A stretch of 64,000 nt of DNA from Amia ocellicauda (taxonomy: Eukaryota; Chordata; Actinopteri; Amiiformes; Amiidae): assembly GCF_036373705.1 (NCBI RefSeq), contig NC_089867.1, positions 27,804,950 to 27,868,949 on the forward strand, written 5' to 3'. The first letter of the stretch is position 1, and every line of letters starts with the position of its first letter. Under the pieces are notes generated by a model. The model saw only the letters and a list, made by a program, of their open reading frames with translations. It was not told the DNA's origin and did not search any database. The position numbers and the translations under genes are program-made. Below are positions 9,970 to 23,452 of this stretch, one piece after another.

Positions 9970-12900
9970 GATGCTTCTGAGTGAAGTGGTGAATATTTAT
10001 ACTGTCTGCTTATACACAAGGTAGATAGACAGAGCAACACAATACAGTACCTCACAAACTGCATCTGAAAATAGTATTCTCTGACTCACTTAGTTGACTA
10101 AAATCTTTTCAGTCTACCAAATACTGAATCAGCCCAGTGAACACTGTTGACAGTCCAGGTGACAGGAGTTGGACTGTCCATAGAAACTGATACGTATTTA
10201 CATACATGTATTTTAATTAACAATACTTATTAATCATTGAAGAAATGTCAAATAAACTATGCAAATCCATTACAAAGTGTTTATGTACAAGAACAATCCA
10301 CCATTTTTTAATAACATGCAATTAACAAGTAAACAAGGACTGCTACTATTTAATTAACTGTAGTTTCTTAATTATTGCAGTTTAAACACAATAAAAAATG
10401 GATGTAACCCAGGTTATTCTGCTTTACATAAAACATAGCCAAGACGAGTCACATTACTCTAATAAAACTAAGCTTATGTCGGGATTACAGTACGCCATGC
10501 TGTATTTTTAATGAATCCAACTGGGATTGAATCTAATTATTTTAAAGGTTAAAACTATGCCTTATTTCCTCCACTACAGTGAAACGATTTCTTAGTCTGG
10601 AAGCACAAGCAACAGTTTGTTATATTTGAAATTAAACTATATTGTCCCACATTATTCAACATTTAAATTGCCTTACACTCCAGGCAACCACCAATTTGTT
10701 CATTAAAATAATATATGCCTTGCTGTGTGATGCATGATGCCTTCATTATTATCATAGAGATCAGGGCAAAATATAATTTTGGTGGAAGCCTACCTGTGTG
10801 AATATTTACACCCATGTACACCACCACAAACAATGCATACATTAATAAAGAATGAACAGAACAGCTACAAATCATTTGGAATGAGGCAAGGAAGTCGTAT
10901 GTGTGGTGCCCTTGGTATAATCTTCCAAATTAACTGATGTCTGGATGCTTTGACTGTCTTTAAACTCACTTTTATTTCTGTAGCTACTAGTGCTCATGAT
11001 GGCTGCCATATTGAATAGCCTAAAAGGCTATTAATTAATAATGATTGTAATTAATGTTTATTATTAGTTTTTATTATTAGAAAAAAATACTCAATCAAGT
11101 GACGACTTGCAAAAATATAAATATGTAAATAAAGTTTAGACACACATATTGTTATATTTGCAAACAAGTACAATGTTTTATGGTTTATAGGTTGGAATAC
11201 CCTGCTGGAATAACAATTGTTAATTAATTTGTTTGCAATTGGATAACATACTGGCCTGGAGTATTTAAGTTGAATCAACCCAAACAACAGCACTGCTGTG
11301 TGTCATTAATAATAATAAAGGCTGTCACTGTATATAGGACTGGTGATTTCATTCATTTCTGTGCCGTAGATATGTTCTGCTAAAGGTATGTGCCAAGTTT
11401 GATAGAAACCACCTGTTCAAGTCATCCCACTGTAACTGTGGAATATAGCCATGTTAGATGGGGAATTTCCTACCAAATTGGACACACCTCCCTACACCAT
11501 GAATTGGCACAGTCCGTACGTCGGAGGCACATGAGATGATCCAAAGGTAAATAAAGATCATCTGCAACTGTTTACTCATCTAAGCGTTTTAACACACAAT
11601 TCCAGCTAGTTTCAGGAAAGCATCCATTCACAGATCCCACAGTGCCCCCTTCCCCTCCACTCTTAACTATGACTTCACACCTTGTCTGCACTTATTAGCT
11701 TTTTCAGGATGTAGGACTTATATTTTGTGTTAACTGTATATTTTCCTAGACACTTGTGTAATTTGGAACTTGTAATTGCATTATGCTTTGAACTGCACTG
11801 TTTTTATGCACTTTTGTATTGCTGTTATATTTTGTAAGTCGCCTGGTGTCTGCAAATAAATAAATAATAATAATAAAGCCCCACTCTTGAACATGCATTT
11901 AATTATGCTAGTGCAAAAGTATTCTACATATTTAGGGTTAATTTACTATCTATACATTTGCCTTTTTCCACAGGCATCTACAATTAGACACAATATGCAG
12001 GAATAACCGTATTATAAATAAATGTGTTTACCTCAGATGTTTCAACATGGAAAACATACATAGGTGAAATGATCACTTCACTACTCTATCTAATGTCTCC
12101 TGTTTCTAACCAGAAGACCAAGATGTGTTTCTCTTATTATGCGTCTCAAGTTCACAAGTGCTTTTGCCCACTGAAATGTAATGAAATGAAATGATTGTAT
12201 AACCCATGTTGTAGATGTAGTACATTATATAAGTGTTTTGAAAAAAAAAGTCACTCATTTTGAATTCACAAACATATATTTCTCCCTTCTTAACCCATTT
12301 ATCTGTAAACTCAATATGCCACATCATTATGTAACCGACAGATGCAGGGATACGCGTGTGCCACCTGAATCGCTGTCAGAGCCCCCCCCAGCATCGCCTG
12401 GTGTTACAGCTGACTGGCCAGCAAATTGCTCCCATGTCATTTTATGCGGACTGTTGCTGGGCTAGTAGCGCGCCAGCATTCGGCACACCATTGTGTCTTC
12501 TTGAACTAAGGTTATATTCACTGACATAGAACATATTTGCCAAATTCAAACCAGGTAATAATAAATGCATACAGGGGTTGTGGAGTTCTGGATCAGTCGA
12601 CCCAACAGTGCAGCTGAAGCTGACTGGTTACTTCATGAAATGCCTGCAGACATTCTGGGGTCGAGCAGTTACTAACAACCAAAACAAGCAAGATGGCACC
12701 ATCTCATTTGTAACCTTTCCCTAATTCTTAATGGACTCCTCCTTTAAAAGGTTAATCAAAGATAAAATTAATAACTGGCCCAGTTACAGTTAAATCAATC
12801 CCTGTTTGTACAGATGATTTGGGTTCAAGACTACAGTGTGAAGATATCAATATTAGGATCATAATCATTAATTCCTTCCCTTAGGCAATTTTAGGTATTT

Positions 12901-13696
12901 AAGTACAGAGATATGTTTGTTACAACAATTCACATTCATGCAAGATAACAATCAAATATAATGGTAGCAGTCCTTCAAGAGGCAATATTGAACCCTTCAT
13001 CCTACAATATCAATTCTACATGCTAAATGCTGCCAAATAAACATTCCACTTTAATTTAAAAGGAAATACATTTTTATTTTAAAATGTACACATCAGTAAT
13101 ACTGTTGCATGACAAATCTCAACCTTCTGAACTTCATGAAGTTTATTAGGAGTATCTGAAACCTTTTGTACGCACTAACAATGAAAAAGTGCTATAATTT
13201 AGATTCAGGGCTCAAAACTGGTGTATCATCAGAGTTGAGTGAATTTGAATTCCTGCAAAGGCCACTTCCATTCATTGTATTTACCATACAATCAAAAATG
13301 CTTTATTGGCAGGACAATATGGATTTCTTCATGATTATATTTATCTCCAGGATGTGTTGATACATGTGTCTAAAAAGTGACTTGCTCTGAGTAAAGAACA
13401 TTATAATGTTGCATCGCAGTGTGTGGTGTTTACCTGAACATACTGTACAGGCATGGATAATACAGTTCATCAATGCTAATTATAGCAGTGTGTCTCTTTT
13501 CCTTATCATACAGACAGAAATGTACTAAATGGATACTGTCTTCTGTAACGTTTGGATTGAGTTAAGGATGAAGAATATGTTCTCCCATCACGATAATAAG
13601 TTAGGGCCTAAGCAATTATTCAGGATTGTCCTGAATCACTGAAACCCAAAATACAATGGTAGGCAGACCAGTGAGCTCAGCCAAATTAGAATGAGA
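9970..13696. other. Intergenic DNA with one L2-like LINE tail
   Basis: This is AT-rich DNA without convincing coding exons. From about 11690 to 11875 it resembles the 3' end of an L2-like LINE on the plus strand: it ends with gtaagtcgcctggtgtctgc followed by (AAATA/AAT)n. Nothing else is identified. Confidence 0.5.
11690..11875 (+). mobile_element. L2-like LINE 3' end fragment
   Basis: The segment ends gtaagtcgcctggtgtctgc and then short AAATA and AAT repeats. That matches the tail motif found inverted at about 19910-19975 and in the SINE copies at 36391 and 62005. No coding part is present. Confidence 0.5.
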
Positions 13697-16600
13697 AGCA
13701 TCGCACACTGTCAACTGAGAGACAGACAGCATCGCACACTGTCAACTGAGAGACAGACAGCAACGCACACTGTCAACTGAGCGACACACAGACAGCATCA
13801 CACACTGTCAACTGAGCGACAGACAGACTGCATCGCACACTGTCAACTGAGCGACAGACAGACAGCATCGCACACCGTCAACTGAGCGACAGACAGACTG
13901 CATCGCACACTGTCAACTGAGTGACAGACAGACAGCATCGCACACTGTCAACTGAGCAACAGACAGACAGCATCACACACTGTCAACTGAGAGACAGACA
14001 GCAACGCACACTGTCAACAGAGCGACAGACAGCATCGCACACTGTCAACTGAGCAACACTCAGACAGCATCGCACACTGTCAACTGAGCAACAGACAGAC
14101 AGCATCGCACACTGTCAACTGAGTGACAGACAGCATCGCACACTGTCAACTGAGCGACAGACAGACTGCATCGCACACTGTCAACTGAGCGACAGACAGA
14201 CAGCATCGCACACTGTCAACTGAGTGAAGACAGACTGCATCGCACACTGTCGACTGAGTGACAGACAGACTGCATCGCACACTGTCAACTGAGTGACAGA
14301 CAGACTGCATCGCACACTGTCAACTGAGCGACAGACAGACTGCATCGCACACTGTCGACTGAGCGACAGACAGACAGCATCGCACACTGTCAACTGAGCG
14401 ACAGACAGCAACGCACACTGTCAACTGAGCGACAGACAGACTGCATCGCACACTGTCAACTGAGCGACACACAGACAGCATCGCACACTGTCAACTGAGC
14501 AACAGACAGACAGCATCACACACTGTCAACTGAGCGACAGACATACAGCATCGCACACTGTCAACTGAGCGACACACAGACAGCATCGCACACTGTCAAC
14601 AGAGCGACAGACAGCATCGCACACTGTCAACTGAGCAACACTCAGACAGCATCGCACACTGTCAACTGAGCAACAGACAGACAGCATCGCACACTGTCAA
14701 CTGAGCGACAGACAGCAACTCACACTGTCAACTGAGCGACAGACAGACTGCATCGCACACTGTCAACTGAGCGACAGACAGACAGCATCGCACACTGTCA
14801 ACTGAGTGACAGACAGCAACTCACACTGTCAACTGAGCGACACACAGACAGCATCACACACTGTCAACTGAGCGACAGACAGACTGCATCGCACACTGTC
14901 AACTGAGCGACAGACAGACAGCATCGCACACTGTCAACTGAGCGACAGACAGACAGCATCGCACACTGTCAACTGAGTGACAGACAGACAGCATCGCACT
15001 CTGTCAACTGAGCGACAGACAGCATCGAACACTGTCAACTGAGCGACAGACAGCATCGCACACTGTCAACTGAGTGACAGACAGACAGCATCGCACACTG
15101 TCAACTGAGCGACAGACAGCAACTCACACTGTCAACTGAGCGACACACAGACAGCATCGCACACTGTCAACTGAGCGACAGACAGACAGCATCGCACACT
15201 GTCAACTGAGTGACAGACAGACAGCATCGCACACTGTCAACTGAGAGACAGACAGCATCGCACACTGTCAACTGAGAGACAGACAGCAACGCACACTGTC
15301 AACTGAGCGACACACAGACAGCATCACACACTGTCAACTGAGCGACAGACAGACTGCATCGCACACTGTCAACTGAGCGACAGACAGACAGCATCGCACA
15401 CTGTCAACTGAGCAACAGACAGACAGCATCGCACACTGTCAACTGAGCGACAGACAGCATCAAACACTGTCAACTGAGCGACAGACAGCATCGCACACTG
15501 TCAACTGAGTGACAGACAGACAGCATCGCACTCTGTCAACTGAGCGACACACAGACAGCATCGCACACTGTCAACTGAGCGACACACAGACAGCATCACA
15601 CACTGTCAACTGAGCGACAGACAGACTGCATCGCACACTGTCAACTGAGTGACAGACAGACAGCATCGCACACTGTCAACTGAGCGACAGACAGACAGCA
15701 TCGCACACTGTCAACTGAGCGACAGACAGACAGCATCGCACACTGTCAACTGAGTGACAGACAGACAGCATCGCACTCTGTCAACTGAGCGACAGACAGC
15801 ATCGAACACTGTCAACTGAGCGACAGACAGCATTGCACACTGTCAACTGAGTGACAGACAGACAGCATCGCACACTGTCAACTGAGCGACAGACAGCAAC
15901 TCACACTGTCAACTGAGCGACACACAGACAGCATCGCACACTGTCAACTGAGCGACAGACAGACAGCATCGCACACTGTCAACTGAGTGACAGACAGACA
16001 GCATCGCACACTGTCAACTGAGAGACAGACAGCATCGCACACTGTCAACTGAGAGACAGACAGCAACGCACACTGTCAACTGAGCGACACACAGACAGCA
16101 TCACACACTGTCAACTGAGCGACAGACAGACTGCATCGCACACTGTCAACTGAGCGACAGACAGACAGCATCGCACACTGTCAACTGAGCGACAGACAGA
16201 CAGCATCGCACACTGTCAACTGAGCGACACACAGACTGCATCGCACACTGTCAACTGAGCGACAGACAGACAGCATCGCACACTGTCAACTGAGCGACAG
16301 ACAGACAGCATCGCACACTGTCAACTGAGTGACAGACAGACAGCATCGCACACTGTCAACTGAGCGACAGACAGACAGCATCGCACACTGTCAACTGAGC
16401 GACACACAGACAGCATCACACACTGTCAACTGAGCGACAGACAGCATCGAACACTGTCAACTGAGCGACAGACAGCATCGCACACTGTCAACTGAGTGAC
16501 AGACAGCATCGCACACTCTCAACTGAGCGACACACAGACAGCTTCGCACACTGTCAACTGAGTGACAGACAGACAGCATCGCACACTGTCAACTGAGAGA

Positions 16601-16836
16601 CAGACAGACAGCATCGCACTCTGTCAACTGAGCGACAGACAGCATCGAACACTGTCAACTGAGCGACAGACAGCATCGCACACTGTCAACTGAGTGACAG
16701 ACAGACAGCATCGCACTCTGTCAACTGAGCGACACACAGACAGCATCGCACACTGTCAACTGAGCAACAGACAGACAGCATCGCACACTGTCAACTGAGT
16801 GACAGACAGCATCGCACACTTTCAACTGAGCAACAG
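13697..16836. repeat. Minisatellite, 31/35 bp unit with 777 bp higher-order period
   Basis: About 3.1 kb is built from head-to-tail units of roughly 35 bp, with a constant core CATCGCACACTGTCAACTGA and a variable GCGACAGACAGACAG tail. Many units are 31 bp because one GACA tetramer is missing, so units vary by whole tetramers. Variant units (CAACGCAC, CATCACAC, GCACTCTG, GACACACAGACAG, GACTGCATC) recur in the same order: blocks starting near 14991 and 15121 reappear 777 bp later near 15768 and 15898, and the block at 15244 reappears at 16021. The mixed unit lengths break any reading frame, so the array is not coding. Confidence 0.95.
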
Positions 16837-17319
16837 GAGGACATGTATGTGCAGGTATGAAAGGAAGGGGCTGTATAAATGTCACATATTTTCATGCCAC
16901 TTGATAGTCTACCTGTATGTGTTGTAATGTAGTGAGAAATATCCATATGCTTAACATAAGCTGATGTATGACTCAGGAGCCGGACACACGTCGGTCGTCT
17001 GTGCTTTTCTGAGGTTTGGGCAGAAGGCTGGGACTATGAACAGGGAATACTGATGTCCAATGGTGCTGGTTCTCACTTCCCATCTTCTTTTTGCAGTAAT
17101 AGTGCCATCTTGTGTCTTAAATGCTACAAAAAAGGACTGTGCGACAAGAATGGCTTGATTTCATTCATTTTTCAGTTGTTCCTCTATAAAACGTGCAATG
17201 CAGCAAAGAGCAGCAAGCAAGTTCACTAATTGTAAGTCTAATGATACTATGAAGAGAGACAACATTTACAAAAATCCACAAGCTGATAGTTTGTAATATC
17301 CAAAACACAGTGCTCAACC

Positions 17320-17322
<3 letters not shown>

Positions 17323-17392
<70 letters not shown>
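17323..17392. repeat. (TA)n microsatellite
   Basis: An uninterrupted run of alternating T and A of about 70 bp. Confidence 0.95.
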
Positions 17393-17398
<6 letters not shown>

Positions 17399-19208
17399 GG
17401 AATTGACATTAATTTGTGTTAATTTACTAGTACTGTTTTGCAAAGTGCTCTGAAACACTATCTGTTTGGATCTGTAAAACTTTTAACACAGCAAAATAAT
17501 GATCCTCACTGGCTCATTTCCCTATATTTTTAAATGAGTGCACAAACACAAGAAACACACACACAAGCAAAGGAGATCTCAGTCATACATTGCTGCAGGT
17601 CACATTTTCATACTGCATTGCAATGAAGCACATATACACCACCTATCACCCTGTCTTTGTTGTGATGCACTTTTTGTAACCTTATATTTTGATATATACA
17701 GGTCTTACAATTCTTGTGGATGACAGATTGACACTTCCATGAAACACCAGACCTTTTGCAGACTGGTGTTTTGAACATTTGAATGAGGTTGGAGATTAAA
17801 CTAGGGAGCACCTCCACCAGATATAGTGGACAAGACAGGGCTTCTCAGATAGAGTGATTTAGACAGAGCTCTCTAGAAAGGCTAATTGAGTCTCAGAGCA
17901 GATTGGGAGGCTTGATTACAGACAGGGCTTTGTTTTGTCAATGGGAGCCATTTCACCGAGGTGATCAACAAGTAAGGAAGCACCTGTTGATGTTGAAGAG
18001 AAGATGGGTTTATGATGCTCAGACTAAAACTGTGATGGTGATAATGATGATGATGATGGTGATTATAAAACCTATTTCCAATCTTTCAGAGCACCTTATC
18101 ATTCTAAAGACATAGGTATGATCTTTCAGCAGACAAATATTAACATCACTGCAAGACCTTTCTCCAACTACTTTATTTTCCCACTTGCTTATTATTCCAG
18201 TTCCTAATGAAAGCAAAAATAGAACCTGCCATCCCAAAGATGCACGCAAGCTTCCTCTCCTGACATCCAGCACTAATCAAAGTACACGGTAAGACAACAA
18301 GTTAGCCAAAAAAACAGCAACCAGTGGGTCTTACCTTTTTTTTCCACTTTGCTATAAAACGGCAGCAGAGCCGAAGCAGAGAATAGAAATAGCTGGCGTT
18401 GTTGCGCTCTCTCTCTCTCTTGCTCTCTCTGCCCCTCTCTCGCTCTCGCCCCTTCTCTCTCTCCTGTTCTTTTTTTTTTCTTTCTGGCTTGTCAGTGATG
18501 TCCCTGCATGTCGTGGTGGAAATGTCAGCTGCCAGAAACTCTCAGAAAGCTCAGGTTAAGAAATAAAGAAGGGAGGGTGGAAAGCAGCCACTCAAATGAC
18601 AGTCAGCAACATGTGGTTACAGCAAAAAATAAAAGTATCTCCAGTGACTGGAGTTGGAAAGATTTTCTTAATGGGAGACGGTTACGTGCAACAGATTACC
18701 TCAAACCCCTCCTCCCCACAAACACTCTCCGCGAGCCACCTTCCTTTGCCTACAGCAGATGATTAATTCCCCCATTCATATGTCCTGTTTGATAGCTAGG
18801 GATTGGACTAAATGAAATGCAAGAGCATGCATTGAATAAAAAGGGAAGGGGGAAAAAAAGAAAGCACGTCAGGATGTCATGCATCTGTGATATCTCTCCC
18901 CCACTCTCTCTCTCTTACCCCTTGCTCGCTCGCTCGCGCTCTCTTTGATTGCACAGCCCTCAGTGTCACAGGGCCGGGCCGGCGGTGGCAGTTTGGCTAT
19001 GTGTGTCCGTGGCCATTAGTCGCATCCATCTGTGTTGTCCTGGAGGTAACCATGACGATCGATATCTAGCCCGCTGGCTTCTTCTTGAAGGACATCAGAC
19101 TGAAGAGAGAGAGAGAAAGAAGGAGGAAAGAAAAAAAGAAAAACAACAACCTCAATGCCAGAATCTCAGCCTCTCTTCAATTAAATTAATTTTTGCTGCA
19201 TGGAAACT

Positions 19209-19248
<40 letters not shown>
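19209..19248. repeat. (CT)n microsatellite
   Basis: A pure CT run of about 40 bp, with further impure CT tracts at 18405-18485 and 18900-18950. Confidence 0.95.
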
Positions 19249-19250
<2 letters not shown>

Positions 19251-19914
19251 ATGTGAGGAAACAGACCCACTACTTGCTGGTGCTGGATGAGGACCTGAGT
19301 CTCCACTTTGTAATTCTCATCCATTTTTCAGCTCTCTGCTGTCTTGTGTTTATTTCCACAGTGTGGGCCAGGTCTTCGACAGTCCTCCCACTTATAAGAC
19401 AAGAGGACAAAGATTAGCGTGAGAGACAGAAGGCACAGCATAAAGTTATTTTTTTACCCCACAACTAACATAGTTGCCATGAAAGTGTTTATAAGTGGGG
19501 TAGACTGTAACCCTTAACCAGGTCTGTCCTGGAGAGCCATCGTGTTTCATTATATTCAAATCGTGATCTACTCCATTTTTCCAATCATTGGGCTTAATGA
19601 GCCATGATTGCCATGTCATTATCATTAATGATTCATTGAGCAGAGGCCTTTATTCAAATGTTTGTCAACCATATGAATATGCTACATGTGCAGAACCTTA
19701 CAGGTATGTGTTTAAGGTTACATCAGGAGTGATTGAACAGTTTTGGCCACTACTGCAAACAATTCACAAAAGACAGGCTCAGCTCAAACAGTTAAAGAAA
19801 CAGTTTTGAAGAGAAAGACGCAGGTTTTTGAAATAGTTTTAGGTTTAAAGTTTCAAGCACCAGACTGAAGTGCACATCAAACACATTTTGTAAATCGAGA
19901 CTTTTATTATTATT

Positions 19915-21835
19915 ATAATTTTTTTATTTCTTGGCAGACGCCCTTATCCAGGGCAACTTACAACATAAGTGCAAACAAAGTGCAAAAATACAGAGAATTA
20001 GGCATCAATCATTACAAATTCAACTTAGATAAAACATAGCAATTCAAAATAATATATTTTACAAATTCCAATTTACAATTTACACAAGTACAGTAAGAGA
20101 CTTCCTACATCCTGGACGGTGAAAGCTAAGTGCTGTCAAGATGTAGGGTTATAGACGAGGGCTACGGGAAAGGGAGCAAGGAGGAAAACAATCAAGAACG
20201 CGAGGAGCATAATAAAGCTGAAGTGCTAACTAGCAGGGATAGAGGACTAATATTACAAGTGCTGTTGGAAGAGATGCGTCTTGAGTAAGAGCCGGAAGGA
20301 GGTCAAGGACTCTGCCGTTTTGACTTCGGTGGGCAGGTTGTTCCACCATTTAGGGGCCAGGGATGAGAAGGACCAGGCTCTGGAGGAAGGAGAGTGGAGA
20401 GGAGGCAGAGTTAGCCTTCTGGCACTGGAGGAGCGCAGTGGTCTGGAGGGGATGTATGGAGAGACGAGTGACTGAAGGTAGCTTGGTGCAGTGTGGTCGA
20501 GACAGCGGTAGGTGAGGGTCAAAGTCTTGAACTGAATGCGTGCCGCTATCGGGAGCCAGTGGAGGGAGCGCAGCAGTGGAGTAGCGTGTGCGAATCGTGG
20601 CAGAGAGAATACCAGACGAGGTGGAGAAGAGTTTGCGAGGGTTGTTGATAGTGGATTCGAAGAGAGATTAGTAAGACTTCTTGGCTGAGGTGAGAGAGGA
20701 CGAGAAAGTGGACAGTAAGGAGCGGTAGAGTTCGAGGGCAGCTGGGAGTTTGGTCCTTTTCCACTTTTGTTCGGCGGTACGCTGACTAGTTCGGGTTGCA
20801 CGGAGAACAGCAGAGAGCCAAGGCTGAGGAGGGGTGGGACGGGCAGGACGAGATGTGAGAGGACAGAGAGAGTCAAGGGAGGAGGTGAGGGAGGAGAACA
20901 AAGAGGAGGTAGCACAGTTGAAAGATAGATTTGAAAAACAGTCAATGGAAGGCAAGAGAGTGAGGGCAGTGGAGGCAAGGGTAGAGGGGGAGACAGAGCG
21001 GAGATTACGGTGGAAAGTGACAGAGGGAGTGGGTGGAGAGGGGAGGGAGGGGAGGGAAAGGGAGAAGGAAATGAAGTGGTGGTCCGAGATGTCCAGGGGT
21101 GTCACGGAGAGTGTCAGCCCTGTGAGTGGGGGGAGATGGGGAGAGAGAGAAGTTGAAGGAGAGGAAGAAATACGGCACAGTGGGAAGGGTTGGAGAGGTG
21201 GATGTTGAAGTCTCCCAGGAGGATGGTAGTAGAGGACAGCAAGGGGAGAGAGGAGAGAAGAAAGTCGAGTTCATCCAGGAAGGAGGTGAGTGGACCAGGT
21301 GATTGATTCTGAAGAGGAGAGAAGGGGAGAGCAGGAGCCCTGTTCTCCTCCCCGCCCAGTAAGACGAGGGGAGTGGGACAGGACAAAGAGAGAGGATAAG
21401 GCAGCAGGGGTGGTAGAGTTGTCCGGGGAGATCCAAGTCTCGGTAAGAGCGAGGAAATCCAGAGACTGGTGGGAGGCGAAGGCAGAGATGAAGTCGGCCT
21501 TGTTGGAAGCTGAGTGGCAGTTCCACAGGCCTCCAGAGAGTGGAGTAGAGGAGAGGGAGGAGGGGGGGGGGGAGAGGCAGAGAGATGAGGTTGGAGGAAT
21601 TAGGGAAACAATGGCACACAGCTGCACGCTGAGAGGAAGGAGAGAGCAAGACAGGAATCGGAGAGATTGTTATGGTTGCCTGTTGTTGCTGTGCATCGTT
21701 TCCTCGCAGTCTTCTCCTCGCTGGAGTCCCCACAGCTAGAGTCTCTGCAATTTGGAGATGGGGCCCTTCAGAAGGGGGGCACTGAGGCTGCTGGTGCTGA
21801 CTGCTGGTGCAGAGGGGTGGGGGGCTGTTAAATAC
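19915..21835 (-). mobile_element. L2-like LINE with internal RT deletion
   Basis: Read on the minus strand, this is a non-LTR retrotransposon. The 5' part carries an apurinic-like endonuclease in broken frames: FLALTETWISPDNSTTP near 21460, ILLGDFNIHL near 21210 and the SDHHFISFSL motif near 21080. The 3' part (20253 to about 20620) is the conserved post-RT region, including LLRSLHWLPIAARIQFKTL, LTYRCLDHTAPSYL and WWNNLPTEVKTAESL. All RT motifs, including the catalytic FADD box, are missing; a junction joins the pre-RT linker to the C-terminal region near 20610-20640. The 3' end carries the ttggcagacgcccttatcc tail and AT-rich repeats. The copy is defective. Confidence 0.75.
20253..20620 (-). 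pseudogene. L2-like LINE ORF2 C-terminal region
   Basis: The frame encodes the typical domain after the reverse transcriptase of L2/CR1-type LINEs: LLRSLHWLPI, FKTLTLTYRCLDHTAPSYL, RPLRSSSARRL and SFSSLAPKWWNNLP, ending FRLLLKTHLF. It is fused directly to linker sequence that normally precedes the RT domain, so the polymerase is absent. Confidence 0.75.
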
Positions 21836-23035
21836 GTCACCTGTAACTAATGAGGACAGTGCACACCTGTGTTGCGTTGAATGACACAAGGCTGGTCAGG
21901 ATGGCCCTCCCTCCCATGCAGGACTGCTAACAGCACAATTACTGGCCGCTTAATATCTGAATACAGACAAAGACAGTGCCAGACACACGCAGTTACACTG
22001 AACAATAGCTCGTAGTAATGTTAAACAAATGCTAAATAATCACAGCCTACAGAGTGTAACGCTTCTGATTGCAGACAGGGCGTGTTGAGTGCGCTGGGTT
22101 ACTGGCTAAATTCACTAACAAACTAACAAACAGTCGCTGCTTTTCCGACAATACAGGTGCAAGATATACAATTTGTAGCTAAGTAGAGACTTCCTCTGGG
22201 CTACTAATAACAACAACAACACGAACAACAGAAGTTGTATAGACCTATGAGGATTTAAATCAATGGAAGGTCCTTAATATTAGGTATCAATAAGAATGAA
22301 TGATGAAGGTGTTTCATTCCAGGGTTTTTGGTAGGAAAGTATTGTGCCAGTGCCCTAGCGGTGCTTCATCGGTGATGTATATAAATGTGTACAAAGTGCT
22401 CCGAGGGAGTGCAATGCTTCGTTAACTAACAGGTTCTTCTCTGAGGTCTCCAAATGGCATTGCAAAATTGAATCAAATTCTCCACAGCTGGCTGCCTTCT
22501 TGCCTGTTATTTTCTTTTGCCCATTTGCAGCAGGGAGCTGTTGCAGAAACCCCAGATATGTTTAGGTAACTGTACGTTTGTATTATGTTCGCCCTGGATA
22601 ACTTTGTCTGCTAAGAAATAAATAATAATAAGATGATAAAGTGAAATCACCTTTTACTGTTGTTTTTCTCCTGTAATCCTGTAATGATTAGTCATAGTGT
22701 CTGCTGTGGTAGAAGTAAAAATACCACAAGGATTTAAATCATCATAATCTGCTTATGAAGAAAACTAAGAAATATCACTGTGGTTATCGATGATGATAAT
22801 CATCAAAGGGAAGCCACTTTGACTCTTCTAGCCACAAAATAAAAACATGCTGTTGTCAACGCACAGGCATTACATTTTAGATTAGGTTTCAACAGGGTTG
22901 TTTCTGAGGAACTGTTCGATAACTGCAAGGGATTAGGTAAAGGCAGATGTTTAGCTAGCCGTATTATAAAGTTTACTGTAACGTCTGTGATCTGTATTTT
23001 TGGTTTCAAGCCTCTCTTGAGATTAGAGATTAGAT
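21836..23035. other. Intergenic DNA
   Basis: No gene is seen. Around 22585-22630 there is another short L2-type tail (cctggataactttgtctgct, then AAT repeats) on the plus strand. Confidence 0.5.
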
Positions 23036-23452
23036 TGTTTATTAGAGTTATTGTCACATACTTACAGCTTACCTTCTCACTTGAAATGTTTGCAAAAACA
23101 CTGCATGAATTATCCTAATCTGAAAAACTGCTAATTGTAATCAGCTGAATTCAAACTGCTGGTCTTACTCATGGGCACCGGAAAACAGCGGAAACATCAG
23201 AAAAGCAGGCCCTTATTCATCAGGGTGCTCAGTTAATTAACCCGTTACAACCCCTTTGCCATGACAATGCTTCAATAACTGGGTATGGTGAGCTCAACTG
23301 AATGAAACTAAATTAAAACATTTCCTGTAGGTGGCAATATTTGTTGTGAAAATATGGGAAAAGGCTGACTAATAATCAAAACATGATCGCAATCTAAGCT
23401 GTGGAGTTCTCAGTTGTTGTCAAGAATATATACGTGAATGATTTTATGTTGA
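23036..23452 (+). repeat. 417 bp duplicated segment, copy 1
   Basis: This segment recurs in direct orientation at 25207-25623 with about eight single-base differences and no length change. It starts tgtttattagagttattgtc and ends near gttga. It has no coding potential or known transposon termini. Confidence 0.9.

Larger units (their letters stand above)
16837..19914. other. Intergenic DNA with TA, ATG and CT simple repeats
   Basis: No gene is recognised. The stretch holds a (TA)n tract, a small ATG-rich tract at about 18035-18065, pyrimidine-rich CT tracts at 18405-18485 and 19209-19248, and a TATA-like motif (tataaaac) at about 18352 just upstream of the first CT tract. ORFs over the CT tracts are compositional. 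Confidence 0.5.

Noticed and set aside
14181-14411. Open reading frame with repeated SLSRQCAMQSVC-type units
   Set aside because: It lies wholly inside the minisatellite; unit lengths are not multiples of three, so the frame is accidental.
13697-16836. Regular repeat array that superficially resembles a CRISPR array
   Set aside because: There are no unique spacers, unit length varies by tetramers, variant units recur in order and the genome is eukaryotic. It is a minisatellite.
21005-21889. 294-codon proline/leucine-rich ORF
   Set aside because: It overlaps the decayed L2-like LINE endonuclease region; recognisable motifs occur in other frames, so this frame as a whole is not a protein.
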